This document shows positions 10,701-19,256 of a stretch of DNA of 64,000 bases, one piece after another (the stretch's first letter is position 1; each line of letters starts with the position of its first letter). The stretch comes from Saxidomus purpurata. Lineage: Eukaryota > Mollusca > Bivalvia > Venerida > Veneridae. A program made the translations under genes and the position numbers. The DNA lies in NCBI GenBank assembly GCA_022818135.1, contig JAFMSR010000018.1:4021983-4085982 (forward strand), written 5' to 3'. Below the pieces are notes generated by a model. The model was not told the origin of the DNA, made no database searches, and saw only the letters and a list, made by a program, of their open reading frames with translations.

Positions 10701-12743
10701 AAAAACAAAATGCCTCCCCCCTGATAGGGACAATTAAGCATGAAGTCTAAATTGAAAACTGAACAAGTACAAGCATTACTCACATGATTATGGGTACTGT
10801 TGACCAACACTTGTAAATCTGCAGGCACTACCATCCTTCCATTTGTAGCTTTACATATTGACTCCAATAAAGCCTAAATGATATAAATTTATCAGTGAAA
10901 TATCTGTTTCCTTAAATTAGAGTCACTGGTTTCTGAGAAATAGCCTGGACCAGAATGCACAAAAAAGTTACGTTGAATATAATTATGTGCATACAATGTA
11001 AAATGAAAGGGCCATAGTTCAGTGTAACAATATCATAGAACCAGAACATGCTTACAATATGAAAACTCTTCTTGTTAGGAAAGCTTCCAATAAACATTTG
11101 TTGAATTCTAGCCTGTTGTTTCTGAGAAATAGCATGGACACAAAGGTATATGAAAAAGTAATCAAAGGGCAGTAACTCCTTGAAAAGTCACTGAACTGGC
11201 AAATACTGATAATAATTATCTCCTCTTGATAGTGAAGCAGTCTTTAAAGTTTCACTGAATTCAAGTCGTATTCAAGTAGTTCCTGAGAAATAACCCAGAC
11301 AAGAATGCACAATAATATCGGTACTACAAATACCATAAATATGTACAGTTTAGCCTCTCCCGAGCAAACACCCATGGGAACACAGAAATGTATTTTTTGA
11401 AGAGCGGTGTTGACAGAACAGGAAAGAAAGTGTGTGTTTTTGAGGGCGGTTGTTGCTCTAGGGAGGTGTTGTTCAGGAAGGTTGGACTGTGTAATGAAAT
11501 CCTCAAACCGAAATATGCTGATAAAATGCACATCTCTTGTTTGGAAAGCTTCCCATAAAGGTTTATTGAATTCCGGTCAGTTGTTGCTGAGAAATAGTGC
11601 GGAAACGGATATACATGTATATGGAAAAGTTATCATGGGAAATAACTCAATGAAAAGTCACTGAACTGGAACATGCTGATTATATGCTCATGTACTCCTA
11701 ATAGTGAAGCAGTAGGGTGGTGTGGTGGTCGAGTGGTTAATGCTCTGGACTACCAATTCTGAGGTCCCCAGTTCGAATCCGGACCGGGGCACTGGAACTT
11801 TCAGAAACGCTTTTCAGTGTTTCCCACCTACCTAGAGATCAACTAAGTAGAGGTAGTCTCATGTGTATAAGTGCTATAAACTGGGCACATAGAAAAGAAC
11901 CAAGGGGTTTATTCGTAAAAGAGCTATGGTCTGGTACCCCGATTCCCTTGTATCTGTATCTGTCTCTCTACAGGTTGCACTGCATATACCTTGAATAAGG
12001 ATGGTGGACCATAAGCACATCTTACAAACATAGTGAAGCAGTCTATGAAGTTCCACTGAATTCAAGTCAATGGTTCTTGAAAAATACACGTGAACAAATC
12101 CTGACATAAACTCTAGAATTGGACATTTTAATATCTCAAATTTGCACTTTTAATTCTTTTATGAAGCCCGGCCCTGAATTATAATTACAGTGTATAAATT
12201 TTTACATGCTTAACTGAGTTTAAGCACAATACGATTTTAACTTTTAGCACTGTACATTATAAGACACAAAAAAGGCTGAAGTTTAAAACTCATTTTAAAT
12301 AATTATGGAAAACTTGTTTGATACACTTTTGAAAAGAATTTATAAAAACCCAGAACACCCCAAGGGTGTTCGTTCCCGAGAGATTTCACTATAAGTATTT
12401 AAATGATGCTTTTTGTGCAACTGGGTATAAAATAATGATAACATCTGATTGACAGTCCATAATACCAAGTGATTAATGTCAAACATCTTTATATAGTAAG
12501 ACCGCTTTACCAAATTTGGGTTATCCCCGACTGGTACACAGTCTATGTGTACGTGTTGTGATGGCAACTTCCATTCCTCTAGACTGGTTTCTACTTCCTG
12601 TACAGCTTCCAGTTGTCGTACTTCATCGAGAAACTCATCAGAATAGCCTACTTCAGAGCTTGGTGATGGACGGCCATCAGTTAATAAGATTATACGATGA
12701 CCAAGCGTGATGTCATGCAGTCGACAATGACGCTGACCTAATT
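1569..12743 (-). CDS. vWA / double MIB-HERC2 domain protein, 3' part of gene (7 exons)
   Basis: Exons in transcript order: 12743-12511, 10873-10784, 10405-10289, 9779-9551, 8990-8847, 5770-5614, 1731-1569. All have AG/GT borders and the phases join without a break, giving 376 residues plus stop. The first exon shows the late part of a vWA domain: a hydrophobic strand with LLTDG, then VHIDCVPVGDN and the final helix NLALLESI. After a helical linker come two MIB/HERC2 domains at visible residues about 190-248 (IGTRV, then VQWDSG, GYEDKFEV) and 264-322 (IGYKVRRGPDW, QDGGGDQLGTV, VRWSNG, YRYNQSGVFDV). A polar, disordered-looking tail of about 50 residues ends at TAG. MIB/HERC2 domains are known from E3 ligases such as Mind bomb and HERC2, where they bind ligand tails or peptides. 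No RING, ankyrin or HECT domain is visible, so it is not a standard MIB1/2. The start is missing, probably beyond the gap at 14254. Function unknown; a binding or scaffold role is inference. Confidence 0.85.
1865..2070. repeat. Dispersed repeat with AAGTAACCACCTGTCTTAAG
   Basis: Similar sequence occurs at about 2375-2650 (ACAGTTGAACCTGTGATAAT), 4215-4390 and 26005-26110. All share the theme of CAAACCTG-like ends and CACCTGTCTTAAGTAGCC-like body. Old and diverged. Confidence 0.4.
2081..2275 (-). mobile_element. tRNA-derived SINE, minus-oriented
   Basis: Read on minus: GAGCGGTGGTGTAGAGGTTT (A-box-like), GGTTGCGGGTTAGAGCCC (B-box-like), then a body ending AAGCTTTCTTCACAATCGAG and TAGTATAAACT. 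Its 3' body matches 33181-33257. Confidence 0.75.
3540..3945 (+). repeat. Fragment of the GCTTAGATATTTGG repeat family
   Basis: Contains AGAGCTTAGATATTTGGCAT and CCTAGTGGGCCTCTACCAAG in the same order as 24720-25130. No recognisable ends are present. Confidence 0.6.
5614..5770 (-). CDS. vWA-MIB gene, exon with core of MIB/HERC2 domain 2
   Basis: Acceptor TTGATACAG, donor GTAAGT. It encodes PDWQYGNQDGGGDQLGTVYH and VRWSNG with a YRY motif, the conserved centre of a MIB/HERC2 domain. This is the clearest diagnostic exon of the gene. Confidence 0.9.
6635..7777 (+). mobile_element. pogo/Tigger-type DNA transposon derivative with TA target duplication
   Basis: A 1143-bp element with inverted ends beginning CAGTAGA on both sides (15 of the first 20 bases match) and flanked by TA dinucleotides (6633-6634 and 7778-7779). 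Subterminal copies of AAATCCGGCC and CCGGCCGATTTT lie inside both ends. The interior holds one ORF (7101-7376) and an AATAAA near 7600. The catalytic DDE part is missing. It lies in an intron of the vWA-MIB gene, in the opposite strand sense. Confidence 0.85.
7101..7376 (+). CDS. CENP-B N-terminal-like helix-turn-helix protein from pogo element (91 aa)
   Basis: Residues about 36-75 carry KRKRMELTLRQKIELIRESE followed by QNKLAEKFKIGKSTVSQL, the CENP-B/pogo-type DNA-binding helix-turn-helix. The family pattern after STVS is normally DILK; here three residues (QLS) precede DIMK. The ORF stops soon after, so the second HTH and the DDE nuclease of a full transposase are lost. It has a start, an intact frame and a downstream AATAAA. 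It could be an expressed DNA-binding-only peptide or an internal-deletion relic. Confidence 0.7.
   Translation: MDTTPRQQNFSGDLKSPCRNLSRKRHCSEDLLSSNPKRKRMELTLRQKIELIRESEKVPKLSQNKLAEKFKIGKSTVSQLSDIMKSNDGLL
7802..8788 (-). mobile_element. Tandem-core element, family A, minus-oriented copy
   Basis: In element sense (minus) it starts TTAGCTCGACTTTTC and ends CTGACAACTCTTGTTTT. Between lie about five diverged units of 165-175 bp, each with CATGATGGTAAACAAGTA on plus. It is homologous along its length to 22966-23942, in inverse orientation. It lies in an intron of the vWA-MIB gene. Confidence 0.8.
8847..8990 (-). CDS. vWA-MIB gene, end of MIB domain 1 and start of MIB domain 2
   Basis: Acceptor TATTTTAG, donor GTAAGT. 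It encodes KVFVQWDSG and GYEDKFEV (domain 1 end), a short linker, then IGYKVRRG (domain 2 start). The exon border falls inside the second domain, and its split Gly codon joins exactly to the next exon. Confidence 0.88.
9551..9779 (-). CDS. vWA-MIB gene, exon opening first MIB/HERC2 domain
   Basis: Acceptor CTCTACAG, donor GTATTT. The exon encodes an alanine-rich helix, an acidic stretch (TTSDDD) and then IGTRVCFGPDV, the start of a diverged first MIB/HERC2 domain. The usual DW..QDGG core is replaced, so this copy may have lost part of the normal binding surface. Confidence 0.82.
10289..10405 (-). CDS. vWA-MIB gene, linker exon
   Basis: A 117-nt, 39-codon exon in phase 0 (acceptor TTCTACAG, donor GTAAGC). 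It encodes a mixed helical segment starting FITAQVAKQMFRMK, with no known motif. Confidence 0.78.
10784..10873 (-). CDS. vWA-MIB gene, exon closing the vWA fold
   Basis: A 90-nt exon in phase 0 (acceptor ATTTAG, donor GTGAGT). It starts ALLESICKATNGRMV, which reads as the last vWA helix and strand after NPNL of the previous exon. Confidence 0.8.
10915..12110. repeat. Degenerate tandem repeat of about 150 bp, hosting a SINE
   Basis: TTTCTGAGAAATAGCCTGGA-like sequence recurs near 10928, 11117, 11280, 11585 and 12070. AAAAGTCACTGAACTGG recurs near 11185 and 11653. The units are diverged. It lies in the intron between the first two visible vWA-MIB exons. Confidence 0.6.
11713..12029 (+). mobile_element. 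tRNA-derived SINE with 12-bp target-site duplication
   Basis: Contains A-box-like TGGTCGAGTGGTTAATGC and B-box-like AGTTCGAATCC. It is flanked on both sides by ATAGTGAAGCAG (11701-11712 and 12030-12041). It inserted into a copy of an older repeat whose intact form is at 11225-11300. The body ends with a TATCTG-rich tail region. Confidence 0.85.
12511..12743 (-). CDS. vWA-MIB gene, exon with C-terminal half of vWA domain
   Basis: The acceptor on the minus strand is TTTCATTTCAG and the donor is GTAAAG. It encodes 77 residues including HRIILLTDGRPS and VHIDCVPVGDNPNL, the late strands of a vWA fold. The exon starts in phase 2, so at least one upstream exon is required. Confidence 0.85.
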
Positions 12744-12837
12744 CTGAAATGAAAACAAGTTGTCATCAAATAACAGTTGTTACTGAAAATGATCCACACC
12801 CAACTCAAATAGAACTATTACTGAAGGTGATGAATAT

Positions 12838-13618
12838 CCCCGAACACCCAACTGACACAGTATTTAAAATTTATGTAATATTTGATGCTTTGATTATTGG
12901 ACCTGCACAACTTAAGGCTTCTGTGAAGTATAATTAAATTTTGACCAGCGGGTTTGGAGATTAAAAGCGCACAAGATTTTACTATCTCCAGCCCCTGTGA
13001 CCTTTTATCTAGTGACCTGAAACATGGACCATGCACAACTAGGCATGGTGCTTATCACTTCCATGAAGTATCATTAAATTCTGACCAGTGGTTTTGGAGA
13101 TTTTGCGTCCACAATATTTTACCATCTCGAGCCCCTGTGACCTTGACCTTTGACCTAGAGACCCGAAACCTGAACTATGCACAACTAGCCATTGTACTTA
13201 TCACTTGTGTGAAGTATCATCAAATTCTGACCAGGGGTTTTGGAAATTTAGCGTCCACAAGATTTTACCATCTCAAGCCCCTGTGACCTTGACCTTTGAC
13301 CTAGAGACCCGAAACCTGGACCATGCACAACTAGGCAGTGTCCACAAGATTCCGTCTACAGACGGACAGACAAACAGACGGACGTACTCACATTTTGATA
13401 CTTATGTGGCTAGCCTTTTGTTCTCCCCATTGTTCTTTTTAGCCACTTAACAGAAAATAGCCACATAACAGCATTACGGAATGAATGAATCAAAGTAAAT
13501 GTACTGTTACTTATAATTGTCTGTATAGCCACCTAAGTACCAGAATGTGAGCACGGACAGACAAGCTGAATCCAGTATACCCCCCCCCCTAACACTTTGT
13601 GTTCGGGGCGGGGGGGGG
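12838..13618 (-). mobile_element. Tandem-core element, family D, minus-oriented copy
   Basis: Inverted ends carry CCCCGAACAC. In minus sense: a C/G-rich hairpin head, a GTCC/GTCT microsatellite (about 13350-13385 on plus), then three to four diverged units of about 140 bp containing the motif AGGTCAAAGGTCAAGGTCA. It is homologous to 18078-19026 in inverse orientation. Confidence 0.8.
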
Positions 13619-13734
13619 TATAATATTAGAGGCATATTTTGGGATCATTTTGCCATAAGATTGAGCAACAGATGATAGGTAGCAAATGAGCAGACAGACA
13701 CAATCTCACTAGGGTGCTCACTGAAAATTTACCA

Positions 13735-13830
13735 ACGGAACAGCAAACAGTGCAGATCATGATCAGACTGCGTGGATGTGCAAGCTGATCATGATCTCTA
13801 CTGACTGCGATGGCAGAATCAGTTGCCACC
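13735..13830. repeat. GATCATGATC palindromic mini-element
   Basis: AGTGCAGATCATGATCAGAC is followed about 40 bp later by AGCTGATCATGATCTCTACT. The halves are inverted to each other. Relatives lie at 1070-1145, 5035-5068, 5185-5240, 47083-47145, 47955-48050, 50705-50740, 59300-59390 and 59875-59935. Confidence 0.75.
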
Positions 13831-13883
13831 TTCATGGCAAAGGTGAAGATAAAATATAAAGGAAGTTTAATATACTTGGTAAC

Positions 13884-14133
13884 AAGAGATTTCCAAGACA
13901 AAAATACCAAACTTTTTCAACATTTGTAAATCTTTTGCCTCAGAAGTATAAATAACTTCCACATCATCTCTATAAACCAACAGTTTCAGCCACAAGATAA
14001 ATGTCCTGCTAATGAACAAAAGGATTATTGATTTGAATATTATCCAAATTGTGTGGGTTTTCTTCCTCCAACCAGCCAACAGGTAGTCTTTAAACATATT
14101 TCCTGCATGCTCATGACTCATTGAAATGTCAAA
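13884..14133 (-). CDS. Possible upstream exon(s), open frame of uncertain status
   Basis: On the minus strand an acceptor-like TAAATCTTCAG is followed by a frame that stays open to about 13867. It contains IFDISMSHEHAGNMF and, after a second acceptor-like TCATTAGCAG, VYRDDVEVIYTSEAKDLQ, which looks more protein-like than random. It lies where the missing 5' exons of the vWA-MIB gene are expected. No domain is recognised and the donors are weak, so this could be chance in AT-rich DNA. Confidence 0.22.
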
Positions 14134-14253
14134 TATCTCTCCTCTGAAGATTTAAGTTACAAGTAATCACATATAAAATAAAACTGCGGAGTTGATGCAA
14201 AAAAAAATTAGTACCAGCAAAAAGATTGCATTTATCCTTCAAAATATCTTTGA

Positions 14254-14753
14254 NNNNNNNNNNNNNNNNNNNNNNNNNNNNNNNNNNNNNNNNNNNNNNN
14301 NNNNNNNNNNNNNNNNNNNNNNNNNNNNNNNNNNNNNNNNNNNNNNNNNNNNNNNNNNNNNNNNNNNNNNNNNNNNNNNNNNNNNNNNNNNNNNNNNNNN
14401 NNNNNNNNNNNNNNNNNNNNNNNNNNNNNNNNNNNNNNNNNNNNNNNNNNNNNNNNNNNNNNNNNNNNNNNNNNNNNNNNNNNNNNNNNNNNNNNNNNNN
14501 NNNNNNNNNNNNNNNNNNNNNNNNNNNNNNNNNNNNNNNNNNNNNNNNNNNNNNNNNNNNNNNNNNNNNNNNNNNNNNNNNNNNNNNNNNNNNNNNNNNN
14601 NNNNNNNNNNNNNNNNNNNNNNNNNNNNNNNNNNNNNNNNNNNNNNNNNNNNNNNNNNNNNNNNNNNNNNNNNNNNNNNNNNNNNNNNNNNNNNNNNNNN
14701 NNNNNNNNNNNNNNNNNNNNNNNNNNNNNNNNNNNNNNNNNNNNNNNNNNNNN
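14254..14753. other. Assembly gap, 500 N
   Basis: Exactly 500 N, so a placeholder of unknown true size. The missing 5' exons of the vWA-MIB gene may lie in it or to its right. Confidence 1.
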
Positions 14754-15374
14754 ACCTCATTTAGTTGTGTAGTTTTAAAGTTATTGCGAAGAGGTTACTG
14801 GTAGCGTTGGAAAAGTTGTTAAGTGTATATTTATTTATAACGATTTGTATAAAAGAATTCTCAGAAAAGGAACAAATTGCGTGTATACTGAAAGAGTGAA
14901 GTTTATTTGTGACGTTTTTTTCTTGTTAAAAGATCACGGACCTATATGTGTAAAGGTCCGTGACAAGATGCAAGTCCATTCATGTACTTTTTCTCAAAAA
15001 CCATAAAGGTAGTCAATGGATCAATCAAGGTTGTACACGTCATGGTAATCAGTTTCCGGTGAAGATTTAGTGGTGCCGTGCCTACCGGGCAGTTTAGTAA
15101 ATAACGTGCTGTTCGGGTAAACTTGCAGGTAAAAGACTGACTAACTTGTTTTTGGCTGATCTGGAAAGGTTACTTTTAACAGTCTTAATAGTTAATGAAT
15201 TGTTGTGTATGAAACATATATGCTCTTAGTTTAACAACTTTACAATAGCACTGAATAGTACATAGTATCCGGACAGCTGTAGACTTCGGATACTGGTATA
15301 TTCAAAGTTCAAAGAGGAATTATTATGTGAAAAATTATGTTTTATTATGCCAAAGACAAAGCGCAATATGACAA

Positions 15375-15895
15375 TGGTATGGAAGGCACATTTGCCAGCT
15401 ATCCCTCATCACCTGGACAATGGTATGCCATGCAAGGCACTTGTCAGAAAACATCCTCTTAGACAACAGTACGGAAGGCACTGACAAAACACCCCATGGA
15501 CAATAAGGTGGAAGGTACTTTTGCCATATAACACCCCCTGGACAGTGGTCTGAAGGAACTTTTGCAAGAAATCATCCCCTGGATAATGGTATGGAAGGCA
15601 CTCTCTCTTGTCAGACCCTCCCCCCACGCCCCCAGCCATTTCTGCAAGAAAACACCCCACTGGACAAGGGTATGGAAAGCACTTTGCTAGAAAACAACCC
15701 CCTGGACAGATTTTGCCAGAAAACACCTCCCTGGACAATGGTATGGAAGGCACTTTTGCTTGAAAATACCCCCTAGACAGATTTCTGCCAGAAAATACCC
15801 CCTTGGACAAAAGTTTATCCAGATCCCGCCTTGGACAAGACCCATCTGGACACCATGTCTGAAATCCCCCCCCCCCCCCTGGACAAAAATAAAGT
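15375..15895. repeat. About 40-bp minisatellite, diverged
   Basis: The unit CTGGACAATGGTATGGAAGG plus CACTTTTGCCAGAAAACACC recurs about 10 to 12 times with indels and C-tract expansions. The long minus-strand open frame across it (15409-15942) is a repeat by-product. Confidence 0.85.
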
Positions 15896-16130
15896 GCCTT
15901 CCGTAAGGGGATGCGGAGAAATTCTGGAATAGCCCAAATCAAGCTTCATGACCCACAGTCTTTCTGTGCGAGACTAGAGATATATACAAATTGCTTGGTC
16001 CTGGTCATACATTGATGACAGACCTAGCCTAATTCATTCGGCGGAAAGATTTGACCCATTTTATAGATCTGAATTTTTTACTGTAAAACCGTAGAAGGTG
16101 TACAAATACAGAATGTCCACCTGTAAACCA

Positions 16131-17757
16131 GTTTGCCTTTGGAGGCGAAATAGTTAGACTATCTGTCTGTCTGTCTGTCACCACCTTGTGTATGCCGTAG
16201 AGGTTGCATTTTTCACTGGATCGATAAAAAACTTGGTCAGAGTAACTACCTTAATGAAAGATAAGTCCAGTTCAGATATTGGTCATCTGGGGTACCAGGT
16301 AAAATCATAGAAAAAACCTTGCGTATGCAATACAGCCTATTACAGGTTGCATTTTTCATTTTATCTTCATGAAACTTGGTTAGAATTATCGTCTTGGTGA
16401 AATGTAGGCCATGTCTAAATATGGGTCATCTGAGGTGAAGAACTAGGTCACCTGGTCAAAGCATAAAAAACTTGCAATCCAGTTATCATCATGATCATGG
16501 AATTTGGTCAGAATGCTTCTTCAGTGATATCTGAGTCGGGTTTGAATCTGGGAATCTTTAAAGTGACATCATGCTCATCTTACTGCACATAGCGTATTTT
16601 TGGTGACAGTTTTATAAAAGCAATTTTCGGTTGCTGTGCATTTAAATGTGTTAAACTAATGATAATGCCGCATTAGTATTTGAAGTTGGTGCTTTAGAAA
16701 TAAAAAATTGGACAAATAAAATAATAGTTCCCTTCTTCGCAGTGATCTCCCTTGTGTTGTTGTTGTTGTTGGTAGAGATTTCGGCAGTGGAAGGGAAGCA
16801 ACTCCTGCATGCAGTTTTTTTTTTAATTGACTCTCCCAGTCAAAATAGGAAAAGTAATATTTGGAAAGTTATTATTTCGTACTGGTAGCAGGAAGAGTTT
16901 GGTGTATTGGGTTAAAGCTATTATTTCCTCTACCCCTTTTTACACACACCTATTTCAGCTGGATTCTTTCTTGAAAAAAAATGACTTTGTGCATAATTCT
17001 ACTTTAATTCAAATACAGAGCATTTGAACACGCCCTTTTTATCACAGATTTGCATGCTCTTATTTAAGTGCCCTTTTTCCAACAACACCCTGCCTTTTTT
17101 GAATCGTTACTGGAGCAATTATCATGAAATTTGGTCAGAGTGTTTGATCATATCTAGGTCAAGACTGAATTTGGATCACCTGGGGTTGAAAAATATGTCA
17201 CCAGGTCAGTTCTGAGGAAAACCTTTTGGTTACTTTACAAGTCATATTTTATAGTTAATCATCATGTAAATTTGTCAGAATGTTTGTTTTGCTATGGTCA
17301 AACAAAATGTATGAGTTTATGATAAATAGTTTAAAGCTGCTCGCTGTCAGATTTTGGTAAAAAATAAAGTTCTTGAGACTATATGAAAATAACGTATTTT
17401 AGAACATATAATCACATAAAAAGTCTCCAGTATAAATTCCAGTGACCTATATCTCTAAATTTCAATTATATGCTACCAAATAATTAAACGTTGCAAACGC
17501 TTTTGAAATTCCAATATAAACATATAGTGTAGCGGTGCCATGTAACCAACATTTTCAATCGATTTCTGCAAATTCCTACCTAGATTTTTGCTTATATTTT
17601 GATTCTAGCCTTTAGTTTTATATTTATGTATTAGTATGTCAATTTAAAAAAAAAATATTTTTTTCAACGGTAACTGAGAGTGAGCAGCTTTAATATTGAA
17701 GTTTGGTCACACTGTGTCATCAGCAGGTCATGTACTCAGGTGAGCAATACATGGCCA
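16131..17757 (+). repeat. Diverged tandem-core repeat with nested MITE
   Basis: The head is GCCTTTGGAGGCGAAATAG with GTCTGTCTGTCTGTC at about 16160. Units recur with AAACTTGGTCAGAGTA-like sequence at 16220, 16370, 16500 and 17135. It ends near CTCAGGTGAGCAATACATGG, and the MITE at 17331-17693 interrupts it. Confidence 0.45.
17331..17693 (+). mobile_element. TTAA-flanked MITE, copy 1
   Basis: About 363 bp bounded by TTAAAGCTGCTC and GAGCAGCTTTAA, an inverted pair, with TTAA at each edge. It aligns along its whole length with 51362-51725. The TTAA flanks suggest piggyBac-type mobilisation (inference). Confidence 0.8.
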
Positions 17758-18077
17758 TGTTTACATTATGGTAAGCAACAATAAAAATATGCAACATCCA
17801 TTTCAATATCTTTTGGTTATAAAGTTATTTTTTTTACCAACTGCAAAACCAGGTCTGCATTCTATTGATGAAATAAATCTTTTGTAAAAGAACTAACTTG
17901 CTTTCTTTTGTATTTTTCTATTGTTTATGTTTAGCTTGATCTCGCTATTTACCTTGACCAGGAGTTGAGCCTACACAGCCTAGCTGATCAAATAAACATG
18001 CTGAATGTATTACGCAGAGGATTTCATGTCCTATATTCTATTTAGGAAGTTTTTTAATAATGGACAATCATTACACC

Positions 18078-19026
18078 CCCCGAACACAAAGTGTAAGGGG
18101 GGATATACTGGATTCAGCTTGTCTGTCCGTCCGTCTGTCTGTCCATCTGTAGACAGAATCTTGTGGACACTAAATCTCCAATACCCCTGGTCAGAATTTA
18201 ATGATACTTCACACAAGTGATAAGTACAATGCCTAGTTGTGCATGGTCCATGTTTTGGGTCTCTATGTCAAAGGTCAAGGTCACAGGGGCTTGGGATAGT
18301 AAAATCTTCTGGATGCTAAATCTCCTAAACCCCTGGCCAGAATTTAATGATACTTGATATAAGTGACAAGTACAATGTGTAGTTGTGCATGGTCCATGTT
18401 TCGGGTCTCTAGGTCAAAGTTCAAGGTCACAGGGGCTCGGGATAGTAAAATCTTCTGGATGCTAAATCTCCAAAACCCCTGGGCAGAATTTAATGATACT
18501 TCACAGAAGTGATAAGAACAATGCATAGTTGTGCATGGTTAATGCTTCGGGTCACTAGGTCAAAGGTCAAGTTCATGGGGACTCGAGATAGTAAAATCTT
18601 ATGGATACTAAATCTCCAAAACCCCTGGTCAGAATTTAATGATACTTCACAGAAGTGATAAGTACAATGCTTAGTTGTGCATGGTCCATGTTTAGGGTCA
18701 CTAGGTTAAAGGTTAAGGTCACAGGGGCTCGAGATAGTAAAATCTTGTGGACGCTAAATCTCCAAAATCCCTGTTCAGAATTGAATGATACTTCACAGAA
18801 GTGATAAGCACCGTGCCTAGTTGTGCATGGTCTATGTTTTGGGTCACTAGGTCAAAGGTCACAGGGGCTTGGGATAGTAAAATCTTGTGTGCTTTTAATC
18901 TCCAAAACCCATGGTCAGAATTTAGTTATACTTCACAGAAGCCTTAAGTTGTGCAGGTCCAATATAAATTTAAGCATCAAATATTACGTAAATTTTATAA
19001 TAATTACTGTGTCAGTGGGGTGTTCA
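18078..19026 (+). mobile_element. Tandem-core element, family D, plus-oriented copy
   Basis: The head CCCCCGAACACAAAGTGT is followed by a GGGGGG hairpin arm, a GTCC/GTCT stretch at about 18120-18150, then about five to six units of 140-150 bp with GTCAGAATTTAATGATACTT. It lies just upstream of the canopy start codon. Confidence 0.82.
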
Positions 19027-19168
19027 TCACCTTCATTGATAGTTCTAGTTTAGAATTTAATACTGACTGTGTACATTTTAAAGATATTGTAATAAAACAA
19101 AGCAAGTACGTAAAATTAATACATTACATTCTATCACAGGACCGCAGGACATTTAGAGCAGTAAGAAG

Positions 19169-19256
19169 ATGGATTTTACCTACTGGCTGTATGCTTTGAA
19201 TTTTCTGATGGTTATCAAAATCTCTTTTGGCATTGACAAAGAAATGGCATGTGCAG
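19169..19256 (+). CDS. CNPY2: Canopy gene exon 1, signal peptide
   Basis: Starts MDFTYWLYAL with a hydrophobic core to residue 20 and ends after the first cysteine (MACA plus one base). Donor GTTTGT. It is open from the ATG to the donor. Confidence 0.88.

Noticed and set aside
11713..11795. True tRNA gene
   Set aside because: The promoter boxes are present but the cloverleaf does not close and the unit is bounded by a target duplication, so it is a SINE.
14192..14804. Long frames across the N run
   Set aside because: They exist only because N is not read as a stop. The same holds at 28511-29155.
14930..14975. CACGGACCT/AGGTCCGTG hairpin as a regulatory RNA
   Set aside because: A 9-bp stem with a short loop is present, but nothing else supports a function.
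15409..15942. 177-residue minus-strand frame rich in Gly, Cys and Pro
   Set aside because: It is the reading of a diverged 40-bp minisatellite whose units differ in length, and it has no domain. It does not behave as a selected coding repeat.
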